From Sphingomonas sp. JC676 (GTDB lineage: Bacteria; Pseudomonadota; Alphaproteobacteria; Sphingomonadales; Sphingomonadaceae): a stretch of 64,000 nucleotides of DNA. Position 1 is the first letter of the stretch, and every line of letters starts with the position of its first letter. Under the pieces are notes generated by a model. It was not told where the DNA came from and did no database searches. It saw only the letters and a program-made list of their open reading frames with translations. The translations under genes and the position numbers were made by a program. This document shows positions 37,397-46,220 of this stretch, piece after piece. The stretch covers positions 124,001-188,000 of the forward strand of contig NZ_JACTGR010000002.1 of the NCBI RefSeq assembly GCF_014489075.1, in the 5' to 3' direction.

Positions 37397-37412
37397 ATGA
37401 AACCGGTTTCAT
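37397..37412. promoter_or_regulatory. LacI-type operator ATGAAACCGGTTTCAT
   Basis: A perfect 16-base palindrome, 30 bases before the GH31 start. It shares the AACCGGTT core with sites at 44967, 46108 and 56237, which surround a LacI gene and its likely targets. LacI-family repressors bind such central-CG palindromes. Confidence 0.75.
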
Positions 37413-37441
37413 GTACGAACCGGAAGCCGGAGAGATTTTCC

Positions 37442-39817
37442 ATGCTGCGCAGCATCGCGCCCGCTCTTATCGTGCTCGCCACGCCCGCCTACGCCCAGAC
37501 CGTCTCGCCCCGCGCCGACGGCGTTGAGGTCCAGGCCGGCAGCCTGACGCTTCGCGTCACCGCGCAGACCGATGCCATCCTGCGCGTCCGCATCGCCCGT
37601 GACGGCAAGTTTCCCGAGGATGCGAGCTGGGCCGTCCCGGCGAACGTACGCGCGAAGAGCGTCAAGGTCGCGCCGCTCGCCGACGGCTTCGCCACCTCAT
37701 CGCTCCGCGTCCATGTCGATCCTGCCACCCTGCGCCTCAGCATCGACGATGCCGCCGGCAAGCGCATCACCGCCGACCTGCCCGATCCGATAAAGCTCGA
37801 CGGGACCGGCTTCACGCTGCGCAAGGCGATGCCCGTCGGCGAGCAATATTTCGGGCTGGGCGACAAGACCGGCCCGTTCGACCGCCGCGGCGCGAGCTAT
37901 GTCGACTGGAACACCGATTCCTTCGGCTTCAGCCCGGCGACCGATCCGATCTACAAGTCGATCCCCTTCTTCGTCTCGGTCGGCGGCGCGGGCGGCAGCT
38001 ACGGCTTCTTCCTGGACAACACATGGCGCAGCTGGTTCGATTTCGGCCACCGCGAGGATGGCACGCTGGCGATCGGCAGCGCGAACGGCCCGATCGACTA
38101 TTATGTCATCGCCGGGCCGAGCAGCGCCGACGTCGTCCGCCGCTACACCGATCTGACCGGCAAGGCACCGCTCGCGCCGCGCTGGGCGCTCGGATACCAG
38201 CAGTCGCGCTACAGCTATATGAGCGATGCCGAGGTTCGCGAGATCGCCGCGAAGATGCGCCAATCCCAGGTGCCGCTCGACCTCATCTGGCTCGATATTG
38301 ATTATCAATATCGCAACTGGCCGTTCACCGTGAACACCCAGACCTTCCCCGATCTGAAAAAGCTCGCGGGCGATCTGAAGCAGGACGGCATCCGCCTGGT
38401 CGCGATCACCGACCTCCATGTCGCGGCCGCGCCGGGCAAGGACTACGCCCCCTATGACAGCGGCACGGCCGGTGGCCATTTCCTCCGCAATCCCGACGGC
38501 AGCACCTATGTCGGCCCGGTCTGGCCCGGCCCCGCGGTCTTCCCCGATTTCACGCGGAAAGCTTCGCGCGACTGGTGGGGCACGTTGTTCAAGGGCTTTG
38601 TGGACGACGGCGTGGCCGGCTTCTGGAACGACATGAACGAGCCGGCGATCTTCGAGACGCCGACCAAGACGATGCCGCTCGATACCATGCACCGCATCGA
38701 CAGCGACGATTTCGCCCCACGCGACGCCAGCCATGCCGAGATCCACAATGTCTATGGCATGGAGAATAGCCGCGCGACGTTCGAGGGGCTGAAGAAGCTC
38801 CGCCCGAACGACCGCCCCTTCGTGATGACCCGCGCCAGCTTTGCGGGCGGCCAGCGTTACGCCGTCACCTGGACCGGGGACAACAATGCCAGCTGGGAGC
38901 ATCTCAAGCTCTCGGTCCAGCAGCTGGTCAATCTCGGCCTGTCGGGCTTCTCCTACAGCGCCGCGGACGTCGGCGGCTTCACCGGCGGGCCCAGTCCCGA
39001 GCTGCTCACCCGCTGGTACGAGATCGCGGCCTTCACCCCCGTCTTCCGTGTCCATGCTGCCAAGGACACGCCGCGTACCGAGCCCTGGGCGGACGGTCCC
39101 GAGCATCTCGCGATCCGCCGCCGCTTCATCGAGGCGCGCTACCGCCTGCTTCCCTATCTCTACGCCGTCGCCGAGCAGAATGCCCGCACCGGCGATCCGA
39201 TCATGCGACCGGTCTGGTACGACTATCCTGCGGCACGGACCGCCGGATGCGACCAGTCGATGGCGTTCACGCTCGGCCGCAGCCTCTTGATCGCCGCCTC
39301 GCCCAAGCCGGAATCGCCGCGGCCCTATGACATCTGCCTTCCCGCCGGCGGCTGGTATGATTACTGGACGGGGCTCCCCGAGAGCGGCGACAAGCTCAGC
39401 GAGACGCCCGCGCTCGATCGCCTGCCCGTCTATGTCCGCGCCGGCACGATCCTGCCGCGCCAGCCGCTCACCCAGAGCACCGCGCAAGTGCCGCAAGGCC
39501 CGTTGTCGCTCGACATCTATCCGGGCGAGGAGTGCAGCGGCACGCTCTATTGGGACGACGGGCTCACCACGAACGGCGCGACGCTCCGCCAGACGATCCG
39601 CTGCACGCAAACTGCGAGCGGCCTGACGATCGACTTCGACGCGCGCGAGGGCGCGTACAAGCCCTGGTGGAACGGCATCGCGGTGACGGTGCACGGTTGG
39701 CAGGGCGGCGCGAAGATCAAGGGTACCACGGCGACCGCGAACGACGCCGCGCGCACGCTGAGCTTCACGATCCCCGACCAGCCGCGCGCCGCTCGCGTCA
39801 CTGTGAGCCGCCAATGA
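37442..39817 (+). CDS. Exported glycoside hydrolase family 31 alpha-glucosidase
   Basis: 791 residues: signal peptide (cleavage near AYAQT), N-terminal beta-sandwich (EQYFGLGDKTGPFDRRG), TIM barrel with the nucleophile Asp in WNDMNEP (about residue 397), acid/base Asp in WTGDNNASWEHL, and two C-terminal beta domains. It cleaves alpha-linked glucose or xylose residues in the periplasm. The ATG at 37442 begins the signal peptide and has GGAGA upstream. A perfect LacI-type palindrome covers the promoter region. The GPH permease follows after a REP-like pair. Confidence 0.94.
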   Translation: MLRSIAPALIVLATPAYAQTVSPRADGVEVQAGSLTLRVTAQTDAILRVRIARDGKFPEDASWAVPANVRAKSVKVAPLADGFATSSLRVHVDPATLRLSIDDAAGKRITADLPDPIKLDGTGFTLRKAMPVGEQYFGLGDKTGPFDRRGASYVDWNTDSFGFSPATDPIYKSIPFFVSVGGAGGSYGFFLDNTWRSWFDFGHREDGTLAIGSANGPIDYYVIAGPSSADVVRRYTDLTGKAPLAPRWALGYQQSRYSYMSDAEVREIAAKMRQSQVPLDLIWLDIDYQYRNWPFTVNTQTFPDLKKLAGDLKQDGIRLVAITDLHVAAAPGKDYAPYDSGTAGGHFLRNPDGSTYVGPVWPGPAVFPDFTRKASRDWWGTLFKGFVDDGVAGFWNDMNEPAIFETPTKTMPLDTMHRIDSDDFAPRDASHAEIHNVYGMENSRATFEGLKKLRPNDRPFVMTRASFAGGQRYAVTWTGDNNASWEHLKLSVQQLVNLGLSGFSYSAADVGGFTGGPSPELLTRWYEIAAFTPVFRVHAAKDTPRTEPWADGPEHLAIRRRFIEARYRLLPYLYAVAEQNARTGDPIMRPVWYDYPAARTAGCDQSMAFTLGRSLLIAASPKPESPRPYDICLPAGGWYDYWTGLPESGDKLSETPALDRLPVYVRAGTILPRQPLTQSTAQVPQGPLSLDIYPGEECSGTLYWDDGLTTNGATLRQTIRCTQTASGLTIDFDAREGAYKPWWNGIAVTVHGWQGGAKIKGTTATANDAARTLSFTIPDQPRAARVTVSRQ

Positions 39818-39825
39818 CCCCCAAC

Positions 39826-39909
39826 CGTCACCCCGGCGAAAGCCGGGGTCCAGAGCCAAGCAGGGAATCGCCCGTGACCCTGGGTCCTGGCTTTCGCCGG
39901 GGTGACGGG
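39826..39909. repeat. REP-like inverted hairpin pair
   Basis: The first hairpin has an 8-base stem and GAAA loop (39830-39837 / 39842-39849). A near-identical copy lies in opposite orientation at 39881-39907. It sits between GH31 and the permease and overlaps the permease's upstream region. Confidence 0.7.
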
Positions 39910-39920
39910 AAGTGTCGGGC

Positions 39921-41243
39921 ATGAGCATCCGCCCGCGCCTGCTCCTGTTCGCCTTCGGCGACTTCGCTTTCAATCTCTACTGGCAGAGCATCATGCTCTT
40001 CCTGCTCTTCTACTATACCGAGGCGCTGGCGCTTCCGGTGGAGACCGCGGCGACGATCTACACGATCGCGACAATCTGGGACGGCGTGGCCAACTTCATC
40101 GCTGGCACGCTCGCCGATCGGCGCGAGGCGAGCCGCCACTATGGCAAGGTGCTGATGCTGGGCAGCCTGCCGCTCGGTATCGCCTGCGTGCTCACCTACC
40201 TTCCCCCGCCGATTGCCGGCTTCTGGGGCATCGCCTTCGTGCTGGTCGGGCATCTGCTGTTCCGTACCGCCTATGCCGCGGTCAACATCCCCTATCTGGC
40301 GATGTCCGCGCGGATCAGCACCGACAGCAAGGACCGCGCCTTCATCGCCGGGATGCGGATGCTATTCGGCACGATGGCCTGGGTGCTGGTCGCGCGCGGC
40401 ACGGTGCCGCTCGGCGCATGGTTGAGCGGCGGCGCGGTCTCGGCGAGCGCCTATCTCGGCGCGGCGATCCTGTTCGCGATCGTCGGCACCGCGATCCTGA
40501 TCCTGGTCGGCGCCACCTATCGCGAGGAGCTGGTCACGCCGCCCACGCCGCGCCCTTCGATCGCCGCGAGCCTCAGGAGCCTCGCCGCCAATCGCGCCTT
40601 CGTCACCTTGAACCTCGCGATGATGGCGATGATCGTCGCGGTGACGGTGCTCAACAAGTCGGTGCTCTATTACTTCAAATATTTCCTCGAGGACGAGGCC
40701 GCCGGTCAGACAGCGCTCGCCTGGATGGGGCTCGTCAGCGCGATCGCCGTGCCCGTCTGGATGCTGCTCCAGCGCCGCATCGGCACGCGCAGCCTGTGGT
40801 TTCTCGCCGCGTCCCTTTGCATGGCCGGGCTGATCCTGTTCGCCGCGATCCGCATCGATCGCGCCGACGTCATGCAATTCTATCTGGTCGCGATGCAGGC
40901 GATGATCGTCGGGCTGCACTTCGTATTCTGGGCGATGCTGCCCAACACGATCGAGTATGGCGAGCATGCCACCGGCCTGCGCGTCGAGGGTGCCGTGTTC
41001 GGCCTCGCCTCTTTGCTCCAACGCGTCGCGATCGGCATCGCCACCGCGATCATCGGCTTCGGCTTCGGCTCTGCCGGCTATGTCGCCAATGTCCACCAGA
41101 GCGAGGCGACGCTCGCGGCGATGCGCTGGACCATCGCGCTGGCGCCGCTCGGCTTTCTCGCGCTCTCCTGCGCGCTGATGCTGCTCAACCCGCTCGGCAG
41201 GGGCGCGCATGCGCGGATCGTGCGCGAGATGGCGGGCAGCTAG
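39921..41243 (+). CDS. GPH-family glycoside/sugar cation symporter
   Basis: 440 residues with about 12 helices. LFAFGDFAFNLYWQSIMLF in helix 1, IWDGVANFIAGTLADRR, and FWAMLPNTIEYGEHATG are typical of the glycoside-pentoside-hexuronide family (MelB/XynB-like). It would take up a di- or oligosaccharide with a cation after periplasmic trimming by GH31. I start at the ATG at 39921 rather than a GTG three codons earlier, as GGGAAG is better spaced. Its stop overlaps that of the convergent purT by 4 bases. Confidence 0.92.
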   Translation: MSIRPRLLLFAFGDFAFNLYWQSIMLFLLFYYTEALALPVETAATIYTIATIWDGVANFIAGTLADRREASRHYGKVLMLGSLPLGIACVLTYLPPPIAGFWGIAFVLVGHLLFRTAYAAVNIPYLAMSARISTDSKDRAFIAGMRMLFGTMAWVLVARGTVPLGAWLSGGAVSASAYLGAAILFAIVGTAILILVGATYREELVTPPTPRPSIAASLRSLAANRAFVTLNLAMMAMIVAVTVLNKSVLYYFKYFLEDEAAGQTALAWMGLVSAIAVPVWMLLQRRIGTRSLWFLAASLCMAGLILFAAIRIDRADVMQFYLVAMQAMIVGLHFVFWAMLPNTIEYGEHATGLRVEGAVFGLASLLQRVAIGIATAIIGFGFGSAGYVANVHQSEATLAAMRWTIALAPLGFLALSCALMLLNPLGRGAHARIVREMAGS

Positions 41244-42409
41244 GCTTCGTAGGCGATGCGCACTTTCGCGGCCGCCGCCACCGCGACCCGCCGCGCTTCG
41301 TCGACATTGTCGGCAAGCGCCAATGCCACGCCCATCCGGCGGTTCGGCCGCGTCACCGGCTTGCTGAACAGCCGCACGTCAACCGCGATGCCCGGCTCGG
41401 CAAGCGCCTCGGCTAGCCCCTCGAAATGGAAGGCGCTGGCGTCTCGGTCCGCCAGGATGACCGCCGATGCCGCGGCACCCAGCAGCTTCGGCTCGGGCAC
41501 CGGCAGGCCAAGGATCGCGCGGGCGTGGAGATCGAACTCGCTCAGGTCCTGCGAGATCAATGTCACCATGCCGGTATCGTGCGGTCGCGGCGACAGTTCG
41601 GAGAAGATCACCTCCTCGCCCTTCACGAAAAATTCGACGCCGAACAGGCCGTAACCACCTAGATCCTCGACCACTTTCCGGGCCATGTCCTGCGCCTCGG
41701 CAAGCGCCGCGACCGACATCGCCGCCGGCTGCCAGGATTCCTGATAGTCTCCGCGCTCCTGCCGGTGGCCGATCGGCGCGCAGAAGCGGATGCCGTCGCG
41801 GGTGCTGACGGTAAGCAGCGTGATCTCATAGTCGAAGTCGACGAACTGCTCGACGATGATCCGCCGACGGTCGCCCCGCATGTTGGCGACCGCATAATCC
41901 CAGGCACGGTCGATCTCCTCGGCGGTGCGCACGGTGCTCTGGCCCTTGCCCGACGAGGACATGACCGGCTTCACCACGCAGGGCAGCCCGACGGGCTCGA
42001 GTGCGGCCCGCGCTTCCTCCAGGCTCTCGGCGTAGCGATAGCGCGACGTCTTCAGGCCCAGCTCGATCGCGGCGACCTCGCGGATGCGGTCGCGGTTCAT
42101 CGTCATCTGTGTGGCCCGGGCGGAGGGGACGACGGTCACACCTTCCCGCTCCACTTCGGCGAGCACCTCGGTGCGGATCGCCTCGACCTCGGGCACGACG
42201 AAATCGGGCTTGTGGCGCGCGATTGCGGCGCGCAGCTGCTCGGCGTCGAGCATCGAGAAGACCTCGAACGCATCCGCCATCTGCATCGCCGGCGCGCCGG
42301 CATAGCTGTCGCACGCCACGACATAGGCGCCCAGCCGCTTGGCCGAGATGACGAACTCGCGTCCCAGCTCGCCCGAGCCGAGCAGCAATATCTTGGCAGT
42401 GAATGGCAT
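41240..42409 (-). CDS. purT: Formate-dependent GAR transformylase PurT
   Basis: 389 residues, full length. ATP-grasp enzyme adding formyl from formate to glycinamide ribonucleotide in purine synthesis. N-terminal KILLLGSGELGREF, central PVMSSSGKGQS in the ATP-binding loop, and ELSPRPHDTGMVTL with the metal-binding Glu are all present. It is a housekeeping gene between two sugar-utilisation units and converges on the permease. No purine gene is nearby, so it is probably monocistronic. Confidence 0.97.
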   Translation of the reverse strand: MPFTAKILLLGSGELGREFVISAKRLGAYVVACDSYAGAPAMQMADAFEVFSMLDAEQLRAAIARHKPDFVVPEVEAIRTEVLAEVEREGVTVVPSARATQMTMNRDRIREVAAIELGLKTSRYRYAESLEEARAALEPVGLPCVVKPVMSSSGKGQSTVRTAEEIDRAWDYAVANMRGDRRRIIVEQFVDFDYEITLLTVSTRDGIRFCAPIGHRQERGDYQESWQPAAMSVAALAEAQDMARKVVEDLGGYGLFGVEFFVKGEEVIFSELSPRPHDTGMVTLISQDLSEFDLHARAILGLPVPEPKLLGAAASAVILADRDASAFHFEGLAEALAEPGIAVDVRLFSKPVTRPNRRMGVALALADNVDEARRVAVAAAAKVRIAYEA

Positions 42410-42487
42410 GGGTCCGCCTCTCGTGAATCAGCTTGCGGGCTTCTCGCGAAGCTGGGTGCGGATGTCGAGAGGTGAACAATAGCAACC

Positions 42488-42568
42488 GTCATCCCGGCGC
42501 AGGCCGGGATCCAGAGCCTCAAGCCTCACGGCGGAGAAACCCTGGATCCCGGCCTGCGCCGGGATGAC
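42488..42568. repeat. Perfect 27-base inverted repeat (REP-like)
   Basis: Arms at 42488-42514 and 42542-42568 are perfect reverse complements separated by 27 bases. Each arm itself folds around CCCGGC-GCAG-GCCGGG. It lies between purT's promoter side and the GH3 stop (42582). It is the most intact of the hairpin pairs in the window. Confidence 0.8.
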
Positions 42569-42581
42569 GATGATAAATGCC

Positions 42582-44873
42582 CTAGGCGCCCTTGAGCTCG
42601 AAGCTCCCGCGCACGCCCTGGGTCTCGGCCGAAGGCGAGACCCACACATCGAACAGGCCGGGCTCGACCGTCGGCTTGTTCTCGCGCCCGATGAACAGCA
42701 GCAGGTCGCGGCGGATCTTGAACGTCACCACCTCGGACGCGCCGGGTGCCAGTGTCACCTTGCGGAACGCCTTCAGCTCGCGAACCGGCCGCGTCACGCT
42801 CGCGGCGCGGTCATGCGTGTAGAGCTGCACGAGCTCCTCGGCCGCGCGCTTGCCGGTGTTGGTCACCTTGGCGCTCACCGTCAGCTCGCCGTCCCAGGCA
42901 AGCGTCGGCGCCACCGACAGGTCCGAATATTCGAACTTGCCGTAGGTCAAACCGTGCCCGAACGGGAACAGAGCCGAGTTCGGAATGCCGCGATAATGCG
43001 CCTTGTACGGCTCGAGCTGGGTTTCGGACGGATTGGGCCGGCCGGTCGGCTTGTGCGCATAGCTATAGGGCTGCTGCCCGAGCGAACGCGGGAAGCTGCA
43101 CGGCAAGCGACCCGACGGCGAATAGTCGCCGAACAATATGTCCGCGATCGCATGGCCGCTCTCCGAACCCAGGAACCAAGTCACCAGGATCGAAGGCGCG
43201 TTCACCACCGCGCCCTTGAGCGCCAGCGCACGCCCGTTCTTGAGCACGATCACCACCGGCTTGCCGACCGCGGCCACCGCTTCTGCCAGCGCTTGTTGCG
43301 GCTCGGGCACGATGATCTCGGCGCGCGACTGTGCCTCGCCCGACATGCCCTCCGATTCACCGATCGCGAGCACGACGATGTCCGCCTCGCGCGCCGCGGC
43401 AACCGCGGCCTCGATGCCGCCGGGCAGCGGTGCCTCGACGGTCGATCCCTGCACCACGGTGATCAGGCTGCGATCGGCCACCGCCGCCTTGACCCCCGTC
43501 GCGAGGTCGATCGCCTGGGCATTGTCGCCATAGACCACCCAGGGCCCGTTCAGGCTGTCCGAGCCCGAAGCGAACGGCCCGATCAGCGCGATCTTCTTGC
43601 CCGATTTGGGCAGCGGCAGCAGGTCGCCATCATTCTTGATCATCACGATCGACTTGCGCCCCGCCTCGCGCGCCAGCGCCAGCGCCGGCTTGGTCCGCGA
43701 ACGTGCCTTTTCGCGCTTCAGGTCGATGCGGCGGAAAGGATCCTCGAACAGCCCCAGCCGCGCCTTCATCGCCAGCACGGTGCGCACCGAAGCATCGAGC
43801 CGCGCCACGGGCACTTCGCCCTTCTCGACCAGGTCGGGCAAATGATCGCGGTAGAAGCCGCTGGTCATGCTCATGTCGACGCCCGCCAGGAAAGCGAGCT
43901 TGGCCGCCTCGCGCGCATCCGCGGCGAAGCCATGGTCGATCATCTCCATGTCGCCAGTATAATCGGAGACGACGAAGCCCTTGAAACCCCATTCGCCGCG
44001 CAGCACCGTCTCCATCAGCCAGCTATTGCCGGTCGAGGGTACGCCCGAAATCTCGTTGAACGAGGCCATGAACGAGAGCACGCCCGCGTCCACCGCGGCC
44101 TTGAACGGCGGCAGATAGATTTCGCGCAGCGTCCGCTCGGAGATGTCGACCGTGTTGTAGTCGAGCCCGGCTTCCGCCGCGCCATAGGCCGCGAAATGCT
44201 TGGCGCAGGCCAGCACCGCGTCATTGTCCTTCAGGTCCTTGCCCTGGAAGCCGCGGACGCGCGCATCGGCGATCAGGCGTCCGAGCAGCACGTCCTCGCC
44301 CGCGCCTTCCATCGTCCGGCCCCAGCGCTGGTCGCGCGCGATGTCGACCATCGGCGCGAAGGTCCAGTCGATGCCCGACGCCGCCGCCTCATAGGCCGCC
44401 ATCCGCGCGGTGCGCTCGGCCAGGCCCGGCTCGAAGCTCGCCGCCTCGCCCACCGGCACCGGGAAGATCGTGCGGTGGCCGTGGATCACGTCGGCTGCGA
44501 AGATCAGCGGGATTTTGAGCCGCGACTGGGTCATCGCCGCTGTCTGCATCCGCCGCGCCATCTCGGCGCCGTTGCCGTTGAACACGCCGGTCAGCCGGCC
44601 TTGGCGCACTTCCTCGAGCTGGCCGTCGAAATTCGGGCCGTTCGAGGCCGGATTGAGCGCGGTCGCCACGCCGCCGCCCCAGGCGCTCGGCATCAGGGTG
44701 AGCTGACCCGCCTTTTCGGCGAGCGTCATCTTGGCGATCAGGGCGTCGATAAAGGCGGGCACCGGAAGCGCGGCGGCCTGCCACAGCATGGCGCGCGCCG
44801 GGTTGTGCATCCAAGCCGCAACCGCGCCGGCTCCCATCAGCGCTGCGCGTCGCGAAATCCTGGTGTCGAACAT
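42582..44873 (-). CDS. Exported glycoside hydrolase family 3 beta-glucosidase
   Basis: 763 residues, BglX-like. Tat leader (SRRAALMGAG), GH3 barrel (KHFAAYGAAEAG), nucleophile Asp in VVSDYTGD (about residue 304), alpha/beta sandwich and C-terminal fibronectin-III-like domain. The ATG at 44873 has GAGGAAG upstream; 23 further in-frame codons exist but lack a ribosome site. Divergent from the LacI gene with an operator between. Next to a GH144-like gene it may release glucose from beta-1,2- or other beta-gluco-oligosaccharides. Confidence 0.94.
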   Translation of the reverse strand: MFDTRISRRAALMGAGAVAAWMHNPARAMLWQAAALPVPAFIDALIAKMTLAEKAGQLTLMPSAWGGGVATALNPASNGPNFDGQLEEVRQGRLTGVFNGNGAEMARRMQTAAMTQSRLKIPLIFAADVIHGHRTIFPVPVGEAASFEPGLAERTARMAAYEAAASGIDWTFAPMVDIARDQRWGRTMEGAGEDVLLGRLIADARVRGFQGKDLKDNDAVLACAKHFAAYGAAEAGLDYNTVDISERTLREIYLPPFKAAVDAGVLSFMASFNEISGVPSTGNSWLMETVLRGEWGFKGFVVSDYTGDMEMIDHGFAADAREAAKLAFLAGVDMSMTSGFYRDHLPDLVEKGEVPVARLDASVRTVLAMKARLGLFEDPFRRIDLKREKARSRTKPALALAREAGRKSIVMIKNDGDLLPLPKSGKKIALIGPFASGSDSLNGPWVVYGDNAQAIDLATGVKAAVADRSLITVVQGSTVEAPLPGGIEAAVAAAREADIVVLAIGESEGMSGEAQSRAEIIVPEPQQALAEAVAAVGKPVVIVLKNGRALALKGAVVNAPSILVTWFLGSESGHAIADILFGDYSPSGRLPCSFPRSLGQQPYSYAHKPTGRPNPSETQLEPYKAHYRGIPNSALFPFGHGLTYGKFEYSDLSVAPTLAWDGELTVSAKVTNTGKRAAEELVQLYTHDRAASVTRPVRELKAFRKVTLAPGASEVVTFKIRRDLLLFIGRENKPTVEPGLFDVWVSPSAETQGVRGSFELKGA

Positions 44874-44966
44874 TATACTTCCTCTCCTGGCGGCGCGCTT
44901 CCCACCCTGAAGCGCGTAGGTATCTCGAATGGGCGCGCGCAATCTTTTTGCTTGTGACCGCTAACC

Positions 44967-44978
44967 GTAACCGGTTAC
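44967..44978. promoter_or_regulatory. LacI-type operator GTAACCGGTTAC
   Basis: A perfect 12-base palindrome in the divergent gap between GH3 (start 44873) and the LacI gene (start 45062). It probably gives repression of GH3 and autoregulation of the regulator at once. Confidence 0.75.
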
Positions 44979-45061
44979 ATACCCTTTCAAGGGCGAGGAT
45001 TGCAATCGCCTACAGGGTCTGAAACGTAGGAAACATACGCAGGGCCGGAGAAGGGACTGAA

Positions 45062-46081
45062 ATGGCCGAGGCCACCATCCGCGATGTCGCCCGCCGCGCC
45101 GAGGTTTCGGTGGCGTCGGTGTCGCGCGCGCTCAACGGCCTGGACAATGTCCGCGCCGAGACGCGCGAGCGGGTGATCGCGGCGGCCAACGAGCTCGGCT
45201 ATGTCCCGCATGCCGGCGCGCGCAGCCTTTCGCTCTCCCGCGCGCACGCGATCGGCGTTGTGCTTCCCGATCTCCACGGCGAATTCTTCTCAGAATGCGT
45301 GCGCGGCATGGACCGCGAGGCGAGTCGCCGCGGCTATGTCCTGCTGCTCTCGAACATGCATGACGACAGCGAGCAGGCGGCGAACGCGCTGCGCACAATG
45401 CGCGGCCGGGTCGACGGGCTGCTGGTGATGGCGCCGCACATCCCGCCCGCCTCGCTCGCGCGGGCGCTGCCGCAAACCTTGCCCGCCGTGCTGATCAACG
45501 CGCCCGGAGACTTCGGCGCGCATCCGTCGCTTCGCTTCGACAATTTCGCCGGCGCCGATGCGATCGTCCGCCACCTGGTCGAGAGCGGCTATAAGCACAT
45601 CGTCCATATCTCCGGCCCCGAAGGCAATGTCGACGCGCGGGAGCGCGCCGAGGGCTATCGCCGCGCTATGGCGCGCCACGCCCCCGGCATCGCACCGCGC
45701 ATCATCGACGGCGACTTCAACGAGGAGACCGGCGTCGCCGCGGCGCATACGATCCTCGCCGGATCCGAACCCTGCGACGCGGTCTTCGCCGCCAACGATA
45801 TGATGGCACTCGGCTGCCTCCACGCGCTGCGTTCCGCCGGCAAGCAAGTTCCCGGCGACATCGCCGTAGCGGGCTTCGACGACGTGCCCCTCGCCCGCTA
45901 CATGGCGCTCACCACCGTCCGCGTTCGCATCGCCGAGATCGGCGCGCGCGCCGTCGCACGGCTGATCGACATCCTCGATGGCCGCGACACCGGTGAGCAG
46001 AACGAAATGCACATCCCCGAGCTCGTCGCCCGCGCCACCACGGCGCCGCGCGCCTTGAACGGAGCCGCGGATGCGCATTGA
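45062..46081 (+). CDS. LacI-family transcriptional regulator
   Basis: 339 residues: N-terminal helix-turn-helix and hinge (TIRDVARRAEVSVASVSRAL), then a periplasmic-binding-protein-like sugar-sensing core (GVVLPDLHGEFF to AVAGFDDVPLARYM). The start at 45062 has AAGGGA upstream. Palindromes with an AACCGGTT core lie on both sides of the gene and before GH31 and the TonB receptor at 56.2 kb. It is the natural candidate for binding all of them. The inducer is unknown, probably a sugar freed by GH3, GH31 or the GH144-like enzyme. Confidence 0.95.
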   Translation: MAEATIRDVARRAEVSVASVSRALNGLDNVRAETRERVIAAANELGYVPHAGARSLSLSRAHAIGVVLPDLHGEFFSECVRGMDREASRRGYVLLLSNMHDDSEQAANALRTMRGRVDGLLVMAPHIPPASLARALPQTLPAVLINAPGDFGAHPSLRFDNFAGADAIVRHLVESGYKHIVHISGPEGNVDARERAEGYRRAMARHAPGIAPRIIDGDFNEETGVAAAHTILAGSEPCDAVFAANDMMALGCLHALRSAGKQVPGDIAVAGFDDVPLARYMALTTVRVRIAEIGARAVARLIDILDGRDTGEQNEMHIPELVARATTAPRALNGAADAH

Positions 46082-46107
46082 CTCCGCCGACCTCTTTTTC
46101 GCCGCGA

Positions 46108-46123
46108 ATGTAACCGGTTTCAT
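46108..46123. promoter_or_regulatory. LacI-type operator ATGTAACCGGTTTCAT
   Basis: A 16-base palindrome with one mismatched pair, a hybrid of the 37397 and 44967 forms. It lies 98 bases before the GH144-like start and just after the LacI stop, upstream of a strong intrinsic terminator (46165-46201). Confidence 0.72.
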
Positions 46124-46164
46124 GGCCGGTCGCTCGTTCGTCGCATCAACAGTTACACCCCCCC

Positions 46165-46201
46165 TCAGGGGCAGCACCCTGCGTGCTGCCCCTGATTTTT
46201 T
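46165..46201 (+). terminator. Strong intrinsic terminator in front of the GH144-like gene
   Basis: Perfect 13-base stem TCAGGGGCAGCAC / GTGCTGCCCCTGA (46165-46177 / 46183-46195), loop CCTGC, then at least six T. It ends the LacI transcript, but it also lies between the operator at 46108 and the next start at 46221, so it could act as a leader terminator for that gene. Confidence 0.9.
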
Positions 46202-46220
46202 GGTGTAGAGGACCCAAATC

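Noticed and set aside
41240..42409. purT as part of the sugar locus
   Set aside because: Housekeeping function, own strand, and no shared operator; treated as an unrelated neighbour.
42564..44957. 797-codon plus-strand frame opposite the GH3 gene
   Set aside because: Same shadow pattern; the GH3 catalytic motifs are in the minus frame.
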